Below, piece after piece: positions 27,013 to 39,200 of a stretch of DNA of 64,000 nt. The notes under the pieces were generated by a model. It was not told where the DNA came from and searched no databases. It saw only the letters and a program-made list of their open reading frames with translations. A program made the translations under genes and the position numbers. How positions within the stretch are numbered: position 1 is the first letter of the stretch; each line of letters begins with the position of its first letter. Origin of the DNA: Luscinia megarhynchos (Eukaryota; Chordata; Aves; Passeriformes; Turdidae); NCBI GenBank assembly GCA_034336665.1, contig JAPFBE010000013.1:20377056-20441055 (forward strand). Direction: 5' to 3'.

Positions 27013-30000
27013 GAGACAGTGGGGTCTGCAGGGAGGAATCAGCCTCTCTGTGGACCCCAGATTTTGGTATTGAAAGAGGAGAATTAGTCTTTCCACTGAG
27101 AAATTGGAGTGCTGGGAAAGGAAGGGAACTCCTGTTTCTATCTGCAGTCATTGAATTCTCATTTGCCTTTTACAATGGCAGCCCTAGAGATCCCATTGAT
27201 TTTTCCCTATTCTCTTCTCTGTACCCTCAGAACCTACTTACCACCGAGCATTTGAGTGTTGTATATATCATGGAGAAGTCTTCAATGATTTCTGAATTAG
27301 TTTCTTGGTGTATAGTTATTTTTGTTGGTTTTGCTTTGAATTGCCGTATTTCTCAATGTTGCTATGCACAAGAAAATATTTTTTTTTCTTTTTGTGAGAG
27401 CAATCTGCCACAAATGAAGCTCTATGTAGGAAAATTAGTCACTATCCCAAATCTAATCAGAAAGTACAAAGAGAACTAATGTTTCTCTGTGGCAGTGTTT
27501 TTCATAGGGTAAGGTAAAACTGTCATCTAGTGGTCATAATGTGTTCCTGAATTTCTGTTTTCATTTGGATATAGCCAGAATATTTCTTATACCCAGGATG
27601 AAATATACTGAAATATACCTAAAAATACGATGCTACAAAAAATCTGATAGGCTTTGAGGTAAAGTGAAAAATCTTTAGAATCTTTCATAAGGATTAAACA
27701 AATTTATAACTTTGGGCAGCAAAGCTGTGAAGTCCCTTTTTCCTCTCTCTCACACAATTTACCACAGTGACATATCACTTTCTGCCTTACTGAACAGCTG
27801 TAGGAGGCTAAAGATCAAGATAAAAAGCTAAAATAGGCCATCAAAATACCTCCCAATAGTTATCTGCTACAGTAATTTTACAAGTCAGTCTCAACTACTC
27901 TGCAATTAGCATGTTGATGTTATCAGAACAGAGCTGACGGTGAGCATCTTCTCACTTTGAGTTTCTTTGTGTACCAGTGTTTTGAAGCTGCTGATTGGTA
28001 AAGGTAATGCTACCGCCTACATAATAACTACTGGAGTCCAGTGAATAAATGTGAAGAACAGCAGGACTGGAACATGGTGTAATAAGAATATGCTCTTACA
28101 AAAAGATGGAGAATTGGCAGAGCAAAATGCAGTGTTGGGAGTTTGATGACTCAGGGTGGAATACTACTACATAGCATTAGCACTTGTGTGTCGTACCTAT
28201 GGTACTGTGGACAGAAGCAGGTGAGATTCTCAGATTTTTTTAATGGAGAAATTCATGTGTACTGATGAATGAGGAAGCTTTTATGCAAGCAGTATCTCCT
28301 GGAGTCAATTGGCTAGTATAAATCATAATACTTAGCAAACAAGGTTCCAAACAAGCAGTTTGGTTTCCAGATTCTGTTTATAATTTGTATTTTCAAAAGA
28401 TTGTAGATCCCTAGTTTTGGATTAGGATACCTTTATTCAAGATGCTTTGCAAACTCAGAACTTCAAGATATAATCTGCCTTGTAATGCTTAAAATTTTAA
28501 GCACATATTTTGAAGGGTAATGCTGACAGAGGCAGATGATGGGGACCACAAGGAAATCACAAGACAGTCTTTATATAATTAGCAATAATTTCCATATGCT
28601 CACGCCCTTAAGAATGTAACTGCTATTGAGCAGATGTCATGGAAGAGGTGTAGCAAAGATATTGAATAAAAATGGTGAGGTGCCTTTCTGGATGTTTATG
28701 CGGTTTCCTGACAGAGGACAGTGCTATCTGAGGTAAATGACAAAAATCATGAGGTGAATTATTTTTAAACTTAACACATGGTCAAAAATAGCTGTCATCT
28801 CCAGTCCATCAGAGAGAAAAGTTTTCTCAATGGTGAAAGCAAGGGAGGAAAGGTTAGGCTGTGGAAGCCTTTCTTACATATTCGTTATGAAATATATTTA
28901 GTAGTGAATATTCTTGGCTTAGTATTTTCTGCGAATAAGTTTTGATCTGACTGCATAACTTCTGTGTAAATGTATTTTTTAATCTTTCTTTCTAGTTATG
29001 ACTAAATGCACTGCACAGCTTTTTTCCCTACGAATTAAATATGAATATTTTTATTCTGCTGGAGAGTTTAGATTTTTTTTTAAAATTTATTTTTATAAAT
29101 TGGGGGTTTTGAAAAAATTTATTTAGGATTCCCTTGTCAATACACTCATACTCCAGATTTGTATAAGTACACTTAGTCTTCAGATTTGTATGAAGAAACC
29201 CCTGCTACATCTAGAGGGAGAAGGCTCATTTGAAAGTCACCCAGCTCAAACAGGAAAACTTAAATTTCTGTAGCCAATAGGATAAACATAGAAGACCCTC
29301 AGGTTATTTTAATTCATTGCTGAAAGTAAGCTGAACAATACTTCAGCAGTCACACACTGAACCAAAAGGGTTATGATGGACAGCAGAGTTACAAACTAAG
29401 CTATAAGTAGTAAAGCATCAAATATGAGTGGGTGATACTAGCAGGAGATGGTAGTTGTAAATCCTGCAAGTTGTGATGCAGAGATTATTGTCTGAAACAC
29501 CACTTTTACCGGACTCTGTTATTAGGAAAGCTGCTTGAAGCAGATAAGTGTGGATGTAATGCCCTTTCTGCTGATATTCGCAATGTAACCAAATCTTACG
29601 TGCTGCTGCCACAGCGATGAAAGGCTTGATCTTGTACCCCTGAAACAATTTCCAGTCAGAGGCGCCCAGAAATGGATGCACATACAGAAGCTATGTTCAG
29701 CCTCAGGATCTGTGGTGCATCCATTTTTCAGTACTGCACTGCCATCCTAAAGAACAGGCGAGCAGCTGCTCCATGGATGGGCAGCAGCAGAGGCTCTGCT
29801 GACGTGCTGTGCGTGTGAGCCCGGGACTCTCTACAGTCATAAGATAACTGTGATTATTAAGTGCTGCTTTAGAGCAGGAACGGCAGTTAGAAACTGCCAG
29901 GAGACTGAAACATGCACGCGAAGATAAAATATACTGGTAAAAGTGCAAGATGCAAATTTACCAAAATTAAATGTTGCAGCACGAGATACAGCGTTGGTAA

Positions 30001-31543
30001 ATGTGGTTAAAGCCAAAACCTTTCTGTACGGGATGAGCTGAAAAGCTGCTGACTTTCTTCCTGTGACTTTGCAACATGCTGGGGAGTTTGGAGGGCAGGC
30101 TGGCCTGACTGCTAAGAAACAGCCAGCACTGCACTTTTGTGTGGAGGATGTCTGCACCACAGCAGCAGCACGGTGCAGAGCTGCAGCAAGCACCCCGGGG
30201 GAGAAAGAGGACTGCAGGAAGGGACTCTCTGCTTCAGAATTCTGTGCTGCTGGGCACCAAGAGCATACCTGTGCGTGTGTGTATACTTAAGACTCTTAAT
30301 ATTATTTACCACAGTCACAAACTAAAGTTCTGCTTTTCTGCCCATAGCAGGTCTGAATGTGGAACAAAGTAAAGGACAAAAAAATAAAATCAGCTAATAA
30401 GAAACTTGGCAATGTCCACATCTGGACTTAGGTGATTTAGTCCAGTGTGACAGGCCAGTGCAGAATCATAAAAACCTTACAGCTAGACCGTAGGTTAGCA
30501 GGTGATATACTTCTATAAATATAATACATAATGCTTATAAACTGGCAACAATCTACCTTCAAGAACTGATGGACCCCATTTATGAACACTGAATAACATA
30601 AAACTCTTTCCTGTCCACAGAAAGAAAAGTCTTAGAGAAGTGATGGCACTCTGTTTTTGACTGGGGAAAAAAGATCACTGGTCAGTATAACACTTATTTT
30701 AAGTGAGGAATTTCAGAGGATTATGCCTATGTTGGCTAGTCTCTTCCTTGGTCAGTCACTGGAAACTGATGTTCCTTTAAAAGTTGTGTGTAGCTGTTTG
30801 ATATTCAGCTTTGAACCCTTCCACTCTAAAATGACATGCAGAAATGGAGAAAAGCAATACTTGCATGCAGAGAGCATCTGGACAAGAGTGGCTGTTTCAT
30901 AGCTGCTAGAGTGAGAGTAAATAACCAGCTGTATCAGATTACATGAGTAATATTTAGGAATTGCAATCAGTTTAGAAGTCTGTTTTCCAAGCACTGTGTC
31001 GTAGCCCTTGGGAGCTTATCTCAAAAAAAAAGCTCTAACAATGTGTGTCAAAAGACATTTCTAAATCTAAAGGAAAAATCCAGTTCTGATGCTGCAATCA
31101 GACCAAGTACCCAGTCAGTCTTTTAAAGTAATGAAATAAGAGTCAACACAGATTCATAAACATATTTCTTTACTCTTACTGTAAAGTCAGTTCATACTTT
31201 AGTTAGAAAGGCATCAATTAAAAAAATTTGGGAACCGCTACTAAATAGAAGACAATTTATTTTACTTATTCCCAAGGGATATTTTGTGAAGGTAAGAATA
31301 AGTCACCTCAAAATGAGACACAATAAGATACATAAGCTAATTTACATACCAAAAAAAGGGAACTTGAAAGTACATTGAAAAGAATATTAGTAAATATCTA
31401 GACATACAAATAAAAAAAACCCTTCAGTTGTGGTAGTTAAAATAAATATTACTACAATTAGCAAGCATTTTATCCTTTTTGTACATTATTGCACATTTAT
31501 AGAAGATATATTTGAACTTATTTTGTTTTGTGAAATATTTTTG

Positions 31544-31549
31544 TTTATT
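31544..31549 (-). promoter_or_regulatory. First AATAAA downstream of CD200R1
   Basis: Reading down the minus strand from the CD200R1 stop at 33089, this is the first canonical polyadenylation hexamer I find. It is about 1.5 kb past the stop and just beyond the CR1 copy. Whether it is used is not known; a variant signal such as GATAAA near 32575 could serve instead. Confidence 0.25.
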
Positions 31550-31690
31550 TTTAGTAACAGTAGCCTATGGGTTTTGAATAATGTAAGCATTTTACAGTAC
31601 CTTAATGCTTATACTCTTAAAAAAGAGAGGAATGCCATATCTTCATAGAATCTTACCAGTGATCTGAAACACAGAAGGACTATTTAGTGG

Positions 31691-32520
31691 AAATCACAAA
31701 ATCACGGAGTGGTTCAGGTTGGAAGAGACCTTAAAGAGCATCAAGATCCACGGCCCCTGGCAGCAGCAGAGTCACCTTTCACTAGACCAGGCTGCTCAGA
31801 GCTCCATCCAACCTATTCTTGAACATGCTTCTCTGGGCAGCCTGTGCCAGTGTCTCATCACCCTCAAAGAAAAGAATTTTCTCCGAACATCTAATGTAAA
31901 CCTACTCTCTTTCAGTGTGAGCCCATTCCCCACTGCCCTGTCACTGCATGCTCTTGTAAAAGTCCCTCTCCATCTCTCTTGCAGGTTCTCTTCAGATAAT
32001 GAAGGCCACAATGCAGTCACCCCAAAGCCTTCTCTTTTCCAGGCTGAACAATCCCAACTCTCTCAGCCTTTCCTCATAGGAGAGGTGTTCCATCCCTCTA
32101 ATCATCTTGGTGACTTCCTCTGGACTCACTGCAGTGGGTCAGTCCTGCTCATGCTGGGCACCCAGAGCTGGGTGCAGCACTGAAGGTGGGCTCTCACCAG
32201 AGCAGGGCAGAGCAGCAGTATCCCCTCCTTCCCCTGCTGGCCATGCTGCTTTGTATGCAGCCCAGGACACAGTTGGTTTTCTGGGATGCAAGTGCACTTT
32301 GCTGGGTCATGGCCAGCCTCTCATCCACCCCAAGTCCTTCCCAGCAGGGCTGCTCTCAATCTGTTCGTGCCCCAGCCTGTGTGGATTCCAGGGGTTGTCC
32401 CAACCCGGGTGCAGCACCTTGCACTTGGTCTTGTTAAATCTCATGAGATTCCCATTGGCTCACTTATCAACCTTATCCAGATTCTTCTGGATGACATCCT
32501 ATAATGGCATCTCAAAATAC
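31691..32520 (-). mobile_element. CR1 LINE 3' fragment, about 0.83 kb
   Basis: The plus strand reads the reverse complement of the CR1 3' end. The degenerate tail words (AATCACAAAATCACGG) lie at the left, followed by the characteristic TTGGAAGAGACCTTAAAG. On the minus strand the decayed end of ORF2 (endonuclease/reverse transcriptase polyprotein) is readable, including [16 protein letters not shown] at about 31820-31890, close to the conserved HWNRLPRE ending. Frameshifts and the missing 5' part show a dead, 5'-truncated copy, as is usual for CR1. It lies about 570 bp beyond the CD200R1 stop codon, so it may sit in the 3' UTR. Confidence 0.9.
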
Positions 32521-33088
32521 TGGATATGAACCTACCAAGTGAATTAGTCATCCTAGTGCAGTCTCCTTCTAAATTTATCCCTTATTTCCATTTTCAGAAC
32601 TAGGTCTTCCAAACCATTATCTTCTGCTATTTGAGGTATTCAGTGATAATCAGGTCATGTGTTACTAACAGATGTATTAGAAAAAAGTGGCTGTTGGTGG
32701 AAGAGTGTTTTGTTTTAGTTCAGACAGAACACTCCTCTGGTCTCCCAAATGTGTGCATCATAGTGTCAAGTGCATGAAAATAACAGCTACAAGTGATTGA
32801 CAAAACTAGGATCTCCAAGGCAAGAACAGTGAAGGGAAGACTGGTCACAGGTTCTTTTCCAGGAAAACTATGGTGTGTGGTCAATAACATCTTCCCAAGG
32901 AATAACACATTTTCCCAAGGAAGAAAGCAAAATGGGGAAAAAAGCACTATGGACTCAGCAGCAAGCAGAGGTGTTTGAACAGACCTAGTGATTTATGCTG
33001 CCCCAAAATCTGAAGAAATCCTTTTCTTTCTTTCTATAACCAGTCTTCTATAAAGTATCTGTTTCCTTTTCTGGTGTTGTTGAATCAT
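32521..33088 (-). other. CD200R1 3' flank, probable 3' UTR
   Basis: This is unique-looking sequence immediately after the CD200R1 stop codon. No other coding exon is visible. Transcribed 3' UTR is expected here, but its end cannot be fixed from sequence alone. Confidence 0.5.
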
Positions 33089-33211
33089 TCATGTTTCTGG
33101 GCACAGGTCTTGTGGAAGATTCTGCCCCACTGTCAGATCAGACACTGAGTTGTAGATCACATTTTCCTTCTGCACATAAGTAGTATAAGGTTCCACTTCC
33201 ATTGTGTCATC
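33089..33211 (-). CDS. CD200R1: CD200R1 coding exon 6: signalling tail and stop
   Basis: The acceptor is TTGCTAG|GAT, phase 0, and 40 residues are followed by TGA. The tail reads VEPYTTYVQKENVIYNSV in its centre. This parallels the mammalian arrangement of PYxSY followed by NPLY, where the last tyrosine recruits Dok2. Here the third motif is NVIY (Tyr295), which still fits NxxY. The same tyrosine also fits the ITIM pattern V-x-Y-x-x-V. Confidence 0.92.
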   Translation of the reverse strand, partial: DDTMEVEPYTTYVQKENVIYNSVSDLTVGQNLPQDLCPET

Positions 33212-36200
33212 CTAGCAAAACAAAACCAAAAACTGTGAATACAAGGAGGAGTTCAGCTTGGCAAGACTGCAAGTCTTTCATCTGGACTGAAGAAAATAAC
33301 TGGGAAATAGTGCTCTCATATTTACTCCTCTTCAACTAAAAAACAAACAAACAAACAAAAACCTTTGTTTCTTTTTCTTACAAAGAACATGGATTGCTGT
33401 TTCTGTCAAAGATTTGGAGGGTAAAGCTGAGGTTTTGTTTCACTTCTCTCTTTTATCTTCCCTTCCACTTCACTTTTGTTGGCCTGAAAAAAATTTTATT
33501 AGAAATTCTATTTGCTCTAGAAAGAGCAAATAACTGACTTGACTCCTTCCTCATCAACTTGACTCCTTCCTCATCAGTCTGCAGTTTCAGTCTACAGACA
33601 TGGTAATAAAAGTGACATGACAGCACGAATGCTGGTACTTTAACCATTATTTTACATTAATGCAGCTGTGTCTGTCAGCAACAACTGGGAGGGAGGGCAG
33701 CAGAACAGCAGGAATACTAATAACTACAATTGACTAAGGCTCTTCAGGAACTAAAGCATCTTTTTAAGTTGATGACAGAATTTGAGTCTAGTGTATACTG
33801 CGGGTGCACAGATAGAATATAACTGTAACACATCTTGTCTGCGTAGAGAGGCTGTTACATGGATTTGGCAGCAGAGATCAGAGACAGAGCTTACAAGTGA
33901 ATTGCTCAGCTACACAGGAAGCTCCTAAGAAGGTAGGGAACCCCGTAATATCTTCCAGTTTGCAGCTCAGCTCTCCCTCCATTGTTTTGAGTATGATTTG
34001 ATTTGAATATGATTATCTTTGATTGGGGATTGACCATGCAAGATAAGAATGGCCTTCAAAACTCACACATTATCATTCTGGACACCAAAAGGGATATTCC
34101 TTTTCTCTTAGTGTCTGTTAATCTCATTGCTTAATCTTCTAGTTCACTAATAGTTTTCTTAATATCCCTCAGCCCATGCTATTGTTGCCTTCCTGATTAT
34201 TATTTGGAGAGCAGCTGTGGTCAGAGTATCTGATATGGGAAATGTGGTGGGTCTCACTCCTTGTTAAAATTAAAGGATGGTACTAGCTGAGTGTTTGCTG
34301 TGGGAACACACCCCTAGTGTTTGTTCCAAGTCAAAGTTATGGTGAAGATAAGCTTTGTTTTGTCCTATAAAGAGCTAAGAGTAGATATATCAGACACAGT
34401 AGTACCCGCTGAAAGCTGAGAGTAAAAATCTGATGTTTTCCCTTCACTGATCATGTTTCTAGGGCTACCAGAAACACCATGATTTGGTGATGGTCTAATT
34501 TGCATCATTCTCCTTACCTGTTGGGAATGTATAGGAGCAATTTCAGGAGGCTTGGTTTTGTGGCATGGTCTGTGAAAAGGAAAACAGGTATTTAAACATG
34601 TTTGGCTGAATCACAGCTTGGTTTCATGATCAAAAGCTTAAGAAACATTTCCTTTTCTTGTCTTCAAGAATAAAATCTTCTCATGTCTCTCTCTCCTTGA
34701 CTTTTGATCCTGAAATTATAGCACCCCACCTTTCTTAAGAGGTTTTATGTTTGTGGGAGCTTGTACATAAAACAGAAGCAGATTAGAATCAAAGCCCCCT
34801 GGAAGGATATACATTTTGCAGTTAGTGAAATTGTATTGAACTAATTCTTCACCTCTGAGGGAAGAGGCCTGAGAGAAAAACAGTTTGGAACAGGTAAATG
34901 AGGAACCTAGCTGAGGTATCCGTACAGGTGCCAATTCAGCCTTCCACTGCACAAATGATTTCCGTAGTTTTTCCTCAGAACCACTCTTTTTTTTTTCATA
35001 GGATGTCCTAAAGGGGCTAGAGCCCAGCTTCACTCAAGGAATTTTTAAATAAATATAGATACAATCTGCTGTCCCTTCTCTTCATATGGCAGGCTGGCAT
35101 TGCTCAGTCCTCTGGCATGTAATGGAATTTATTAGGCAGCAGAACAATGCCCTGATCTAACCAAAAGAGATACTGGCAGACTATCACAGCGTCTGAAGAA
35201 GGTTTACTTTCGCAGATTCTTATTAGAATAAAATGTTCCCCCTTAGGAGGGTCCTTGGCCAACTTCTTCCCATTTATATTTTACTTAGGGGCATTATTCT
35301 GTGAAGATGTGTGCAAAGCACAGCTCACAGTGTCCGCAGTACAGAAATATTTGATGTAGTTAATTTGGTTATTGAGCAGCGCAGACTGACAGAATCATAT
35401 GATTTCAAGACACAGAGTACTTTTAAATTTCTTCTAGCACTAGACAGTTTTTCCTTAGCACCTTAGCACACATACATACCTATCACTGTGGAGCTTGAAA
35501 TAGCAAATGGCAGCCAACAAGGTGATAATGATCAGAACACAAGTAATAATGCCGACGTGCAGGAATAAGCTGTTTTTCTCTAAACATAAAGAAACAGTCT
35601 CAGATATATCTTCTTCTCAGTTTCTGTGTTATTTCAGTAGAGGATTAAAGTGGTTTTAGTGCATACATGCATTTTCAGCATGTTTGTAAAACAAATAAAA
35701 TGTCCTTCAGCAGAAGGGAAAGTTAGTAATGAAACTTCACTGAGAAACACAAATGGAGTCTGTGTCAGAGGCAAAAATAGATTCCACAAATCTCACAGTG
35801 GTCACTCATAATATATTTTCCCTAAGCCACACCTGAGTTCCTCTCAAGGACTCCGTGCTTCTCAGTAGTTATATGTATTCTCAAAAGCAACAAGAAAACC
35901 AGGGACAGAACCCAAGGGTCGTGCAGTGTCAGACATTCACAATGAGGGAATGTATCTTTTACTTCTAGCCACTCAAGACTTGGCTCTCTGTCTCTCTTAG
36001 CATGACATTAAAACTTGCATTTAAAAGAAAAAAAAATCCTAATATTCTCATTTCAAGTGATTATTTGAACACAAAGATCGAGAGTGCTTTCTCTCTGTTT
36101 CCAAAAGCATTTCTGCTACCAAAGGAACGCTACCACATTATATATATCCCTCTTAAGGAGGAAAGCATTAGGAAATACTGTCCAGAACACAAACAAGCTG

Positions 36201-39200
36201 GTGATGTTCCTGGGCAAAAGGCAGTCTGGGATGAAACTCTTATTTTTATAGGACTTCACTGAAGGTCTCTATATATTTTAGAGACTTTCCTTCCTGGAAG
36301 GAACAGGAGCTGACAAAGCTGAATAGGGCTCTGAACACTGAACGCACAAGGGGAAGCTCACCTGAGGAACAGCAGGCTATGGACTGGCTCCAGTTCCCAG
36401 CTGGGTGGGACACCATGCAGGTGGTCACATTGGTCACGTTGGTGCTACACGCTGTGAACTTGCTGAGAACAGTCACTGTCCCGTTGCCGTGGTGCTCCTC
36501 CTCTGCAGTGGAGCTGCTCTCCGGGACCCACGCGAGCCGAGCCCGCGGCTTCCCCGCCGCTGCCTCGCACACGGGGCTGCCCTGCTCGTCACAGTACAGG
36601 CTCAGCCTCGGGGGGGCTGCAAAGCACCAGCAAGGGGAGACACACACGGTTAGTCTGGCACAGCTGGGCTGGGCTGCTCGTGTTCTCCACCCAAAATGAA
36701 CCCAGTGAGAAGAGGAGAATAAGTTTGGAGGTGCCATCCCATCCCATCCCATCCCATCCCATCCCATCCCATCCCATCCCATCCCATCCCATCCCATCCC
36801 ATCCCATCCCATCCCATCCCATCCCATCCCATCCCATCCCATCCCATCCCATCCCATCCCATCCCACCCCATTGCAGCAACGTGGGCCCAAAGCACAAGA
36901 GACCAAGAACAGGTCTCTTTTTTTCCCTTTTGCCCAACTCTTCCAGTTGAGCCTTGTCACAGCCATTCACATCCTCTGTGTGTACATGGGAAATTGCTTC
37001 ACAACTGTCATCTCTAACTAGACAGTGGAAGGAAACAGCAGAAGGGAGAAGACTCATAGGAAATAAGGAGAAAGGAGACACAGAGATGCTCCCCACGAAA
37101 TGCATGAGTTTATGTCAGCAAGAATCATAGAATCACAGGTTGGAAAGGCCTTTAAAGATCCTCTAGTTCCAACCACCCTGCCATGCACAGGGACACCTTC
37201 CACCAGCTGGGTTGCTTCAAGTCTCACCCAACCTGACCTTTAACACTGAGACATCTACAGCTTCTCTAGATAATCTGTTCCAGTGCCTCACTACCCTCAC
37301 AAGACCACATATCTTCCTAATATCTAATAGAATCTTGCCCTCTTAAATAAAAAACAAAAAACCCAGCACTTTTTGGGCATTCCTTACCCAGCACGGTGAG
37401 GTGGTACGTCATGCGGAAATTCCCATCTGTTGATGCCGCTTCGCAGAGGTAAGTTCCCTCCTGGGCTATTTCCACTTGCTGTATCTCAAGGGCAGGAGCC
37501 AGACCAGCTCTGAATGTCCAGTTGATGTTGTCACCGCAGTTTTCTCTGTGTGTCATGTTTGTATCAATCCTATACAGCAAGGTGCAAGTGTCTCCAAACT
37601 TAGGGGTTATTTTCCATGTTAGCATACTTATTTGTCCTCTGATAGGGCAGGTGAGAACTGAGCTGTCACCCACACTCATCACTGTCTTATTCCCTGGGGA
37701 GAAAAAAAGAGAATGTGTGAGGAGTAGCCCAGGAGTTGTGGTCTGAACTTCACGGGGAAATGTCTGCAGTGCTACAAACAAGCGTGAGGCCATGTCTATG
37801 CTTATCAGCACATTGTCTGTCATCTCTTATTACAGCTGTGGATTATGGAGCCAACATAATGTGGATTATCACAACCAACCCTTGCAATATAAATTTCTCC
37901 CTGAGGATCATCTTAGTGAATAAGACAGGATGCTGGGGGAGGACTCTACTCCTGCCCATTGTCTTTAGCAGTTCCGCATCCAAAGATTGTGCTTGTATTC
38001 ACAAATCCTCCAGTGGGTTGCTCACAGGGCTTAAAATACAGAACTATGTCTATGGTATCTGGCCACATGATAGTGACTTTTCTCTGTAACTGTAACTGAC
38101 ATCAAAGTAAACAATTTTTACTTCTGCATTAATATGAAATCCAACACTGTGGACAAAGCCCTTGTCTACATGTTTCAGCCATTACACAGGCACACATAAC
38201 ACTGGAGGAACTCTGTGTAGAAGGAAAGGATTTTCCTCATGTCTCAGGGTTTTCTTGTATGTGCATTTGTGTTGCCTTAAAAGCAAGTAATCCCTAGATT
38301 TCACTATTTATGTGAACGAAACTTTGCAATTAATGGGTTTATAGGAATAATACCCATAGCTGCAGTCCGAACAAACCTCTATTTACAACTTCACTCATTT
38401 CCTCATCTAGTAGGTGACCATTAAACCTTGGACAGTAAACCACTGATCTCTCAGTTCTCTGTTTCACTGGTGGAACATGAGTTGCTCTCTCATTTGCCTT
38501 ACTAATGGTTTTAGTGGCAGTCTGAAGCTGTGTGTGAGGAGAAAATCAGTGCACTACTTTCAAAACCTGCATTAATCTGGACAGACAGCTAAAGTTAACC
38601 AATCTGATTGGTACTGACAAGTAAGTTTTTCACAAGTTATTCCAAAAATATTAACCCCCTCCCCAAACCTTATAGGCAAATACCCTAAAGCAACAATTGA
38701 AAGTTCATCTGGAATATGGAAATAATTAGAAGATTCAATTTTTGCATGATTAGTCAAACTCTTGTCAGTTTTCCTCCATAGTACAAGATTGGACTTTGTT
38801 AGGTTTCACTACCCCATACCCAGATCTGGAGTTATATTATTTCTGCTGTCCAGCACATTGTGAAGCCCAGTTCTTGAACATTCACAAAGCTAAAAGAAGT
38901 AGTCTTAATGAATATCAACTTTCAGTAATTAGTCAAACCATTATTATTAGCCTCTTCGAGAAAACTACAGGTGGCTTTACCTAAATAATATTGTCTGAAA
39001 TCTCATTATCTTCTTGAATCTAGGTGAACAAACCATTCCAGATCAACTACTTTTGGTTTTATTTGACTGTTTTCATGGAAATTATTTCTGACTTGCAAAA
39101 TGAACACAGTTCATTGCATTTTAACTTCTTATATATCCCTTTGAAGGTTTTTGTCTTTTCATTTTGAGCATTAAGTGTCTTTTGGGTGATGGTACTTCAG

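Larger units (their letters stand above)
25559..31690. other. Non-coding, with a duplicated segment and a CpG patch
   Basis: No gene is recognised here. The stretch contains two diverged copies of one segment (25793-25930 and 26860-27012) and an area at 29500-30250 with more CpG than the rest of the window. Otherwise it is AT-rich, with short incidental open frames, the longest being 118 codons on the minus strand within the CpG patch. Confidence 0.6.
36617..37387 (-). other. CD200R1 intron 2
   Basis: GT-AG intron of 771 bp between the two Ig-domain exons. It is unusually full of repeats: the GGGAT array at 36736-36865 and a CR1 fragment at 37122-37340. Confidence 0.88.

Noticed and set aside
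36246..37105. Open frames of 113-216 codons coding GMGWD or HPIPS repeats
   Set aside because: They are translations of the pentanucleotide array; only the exon 3 part is real coding sequence.
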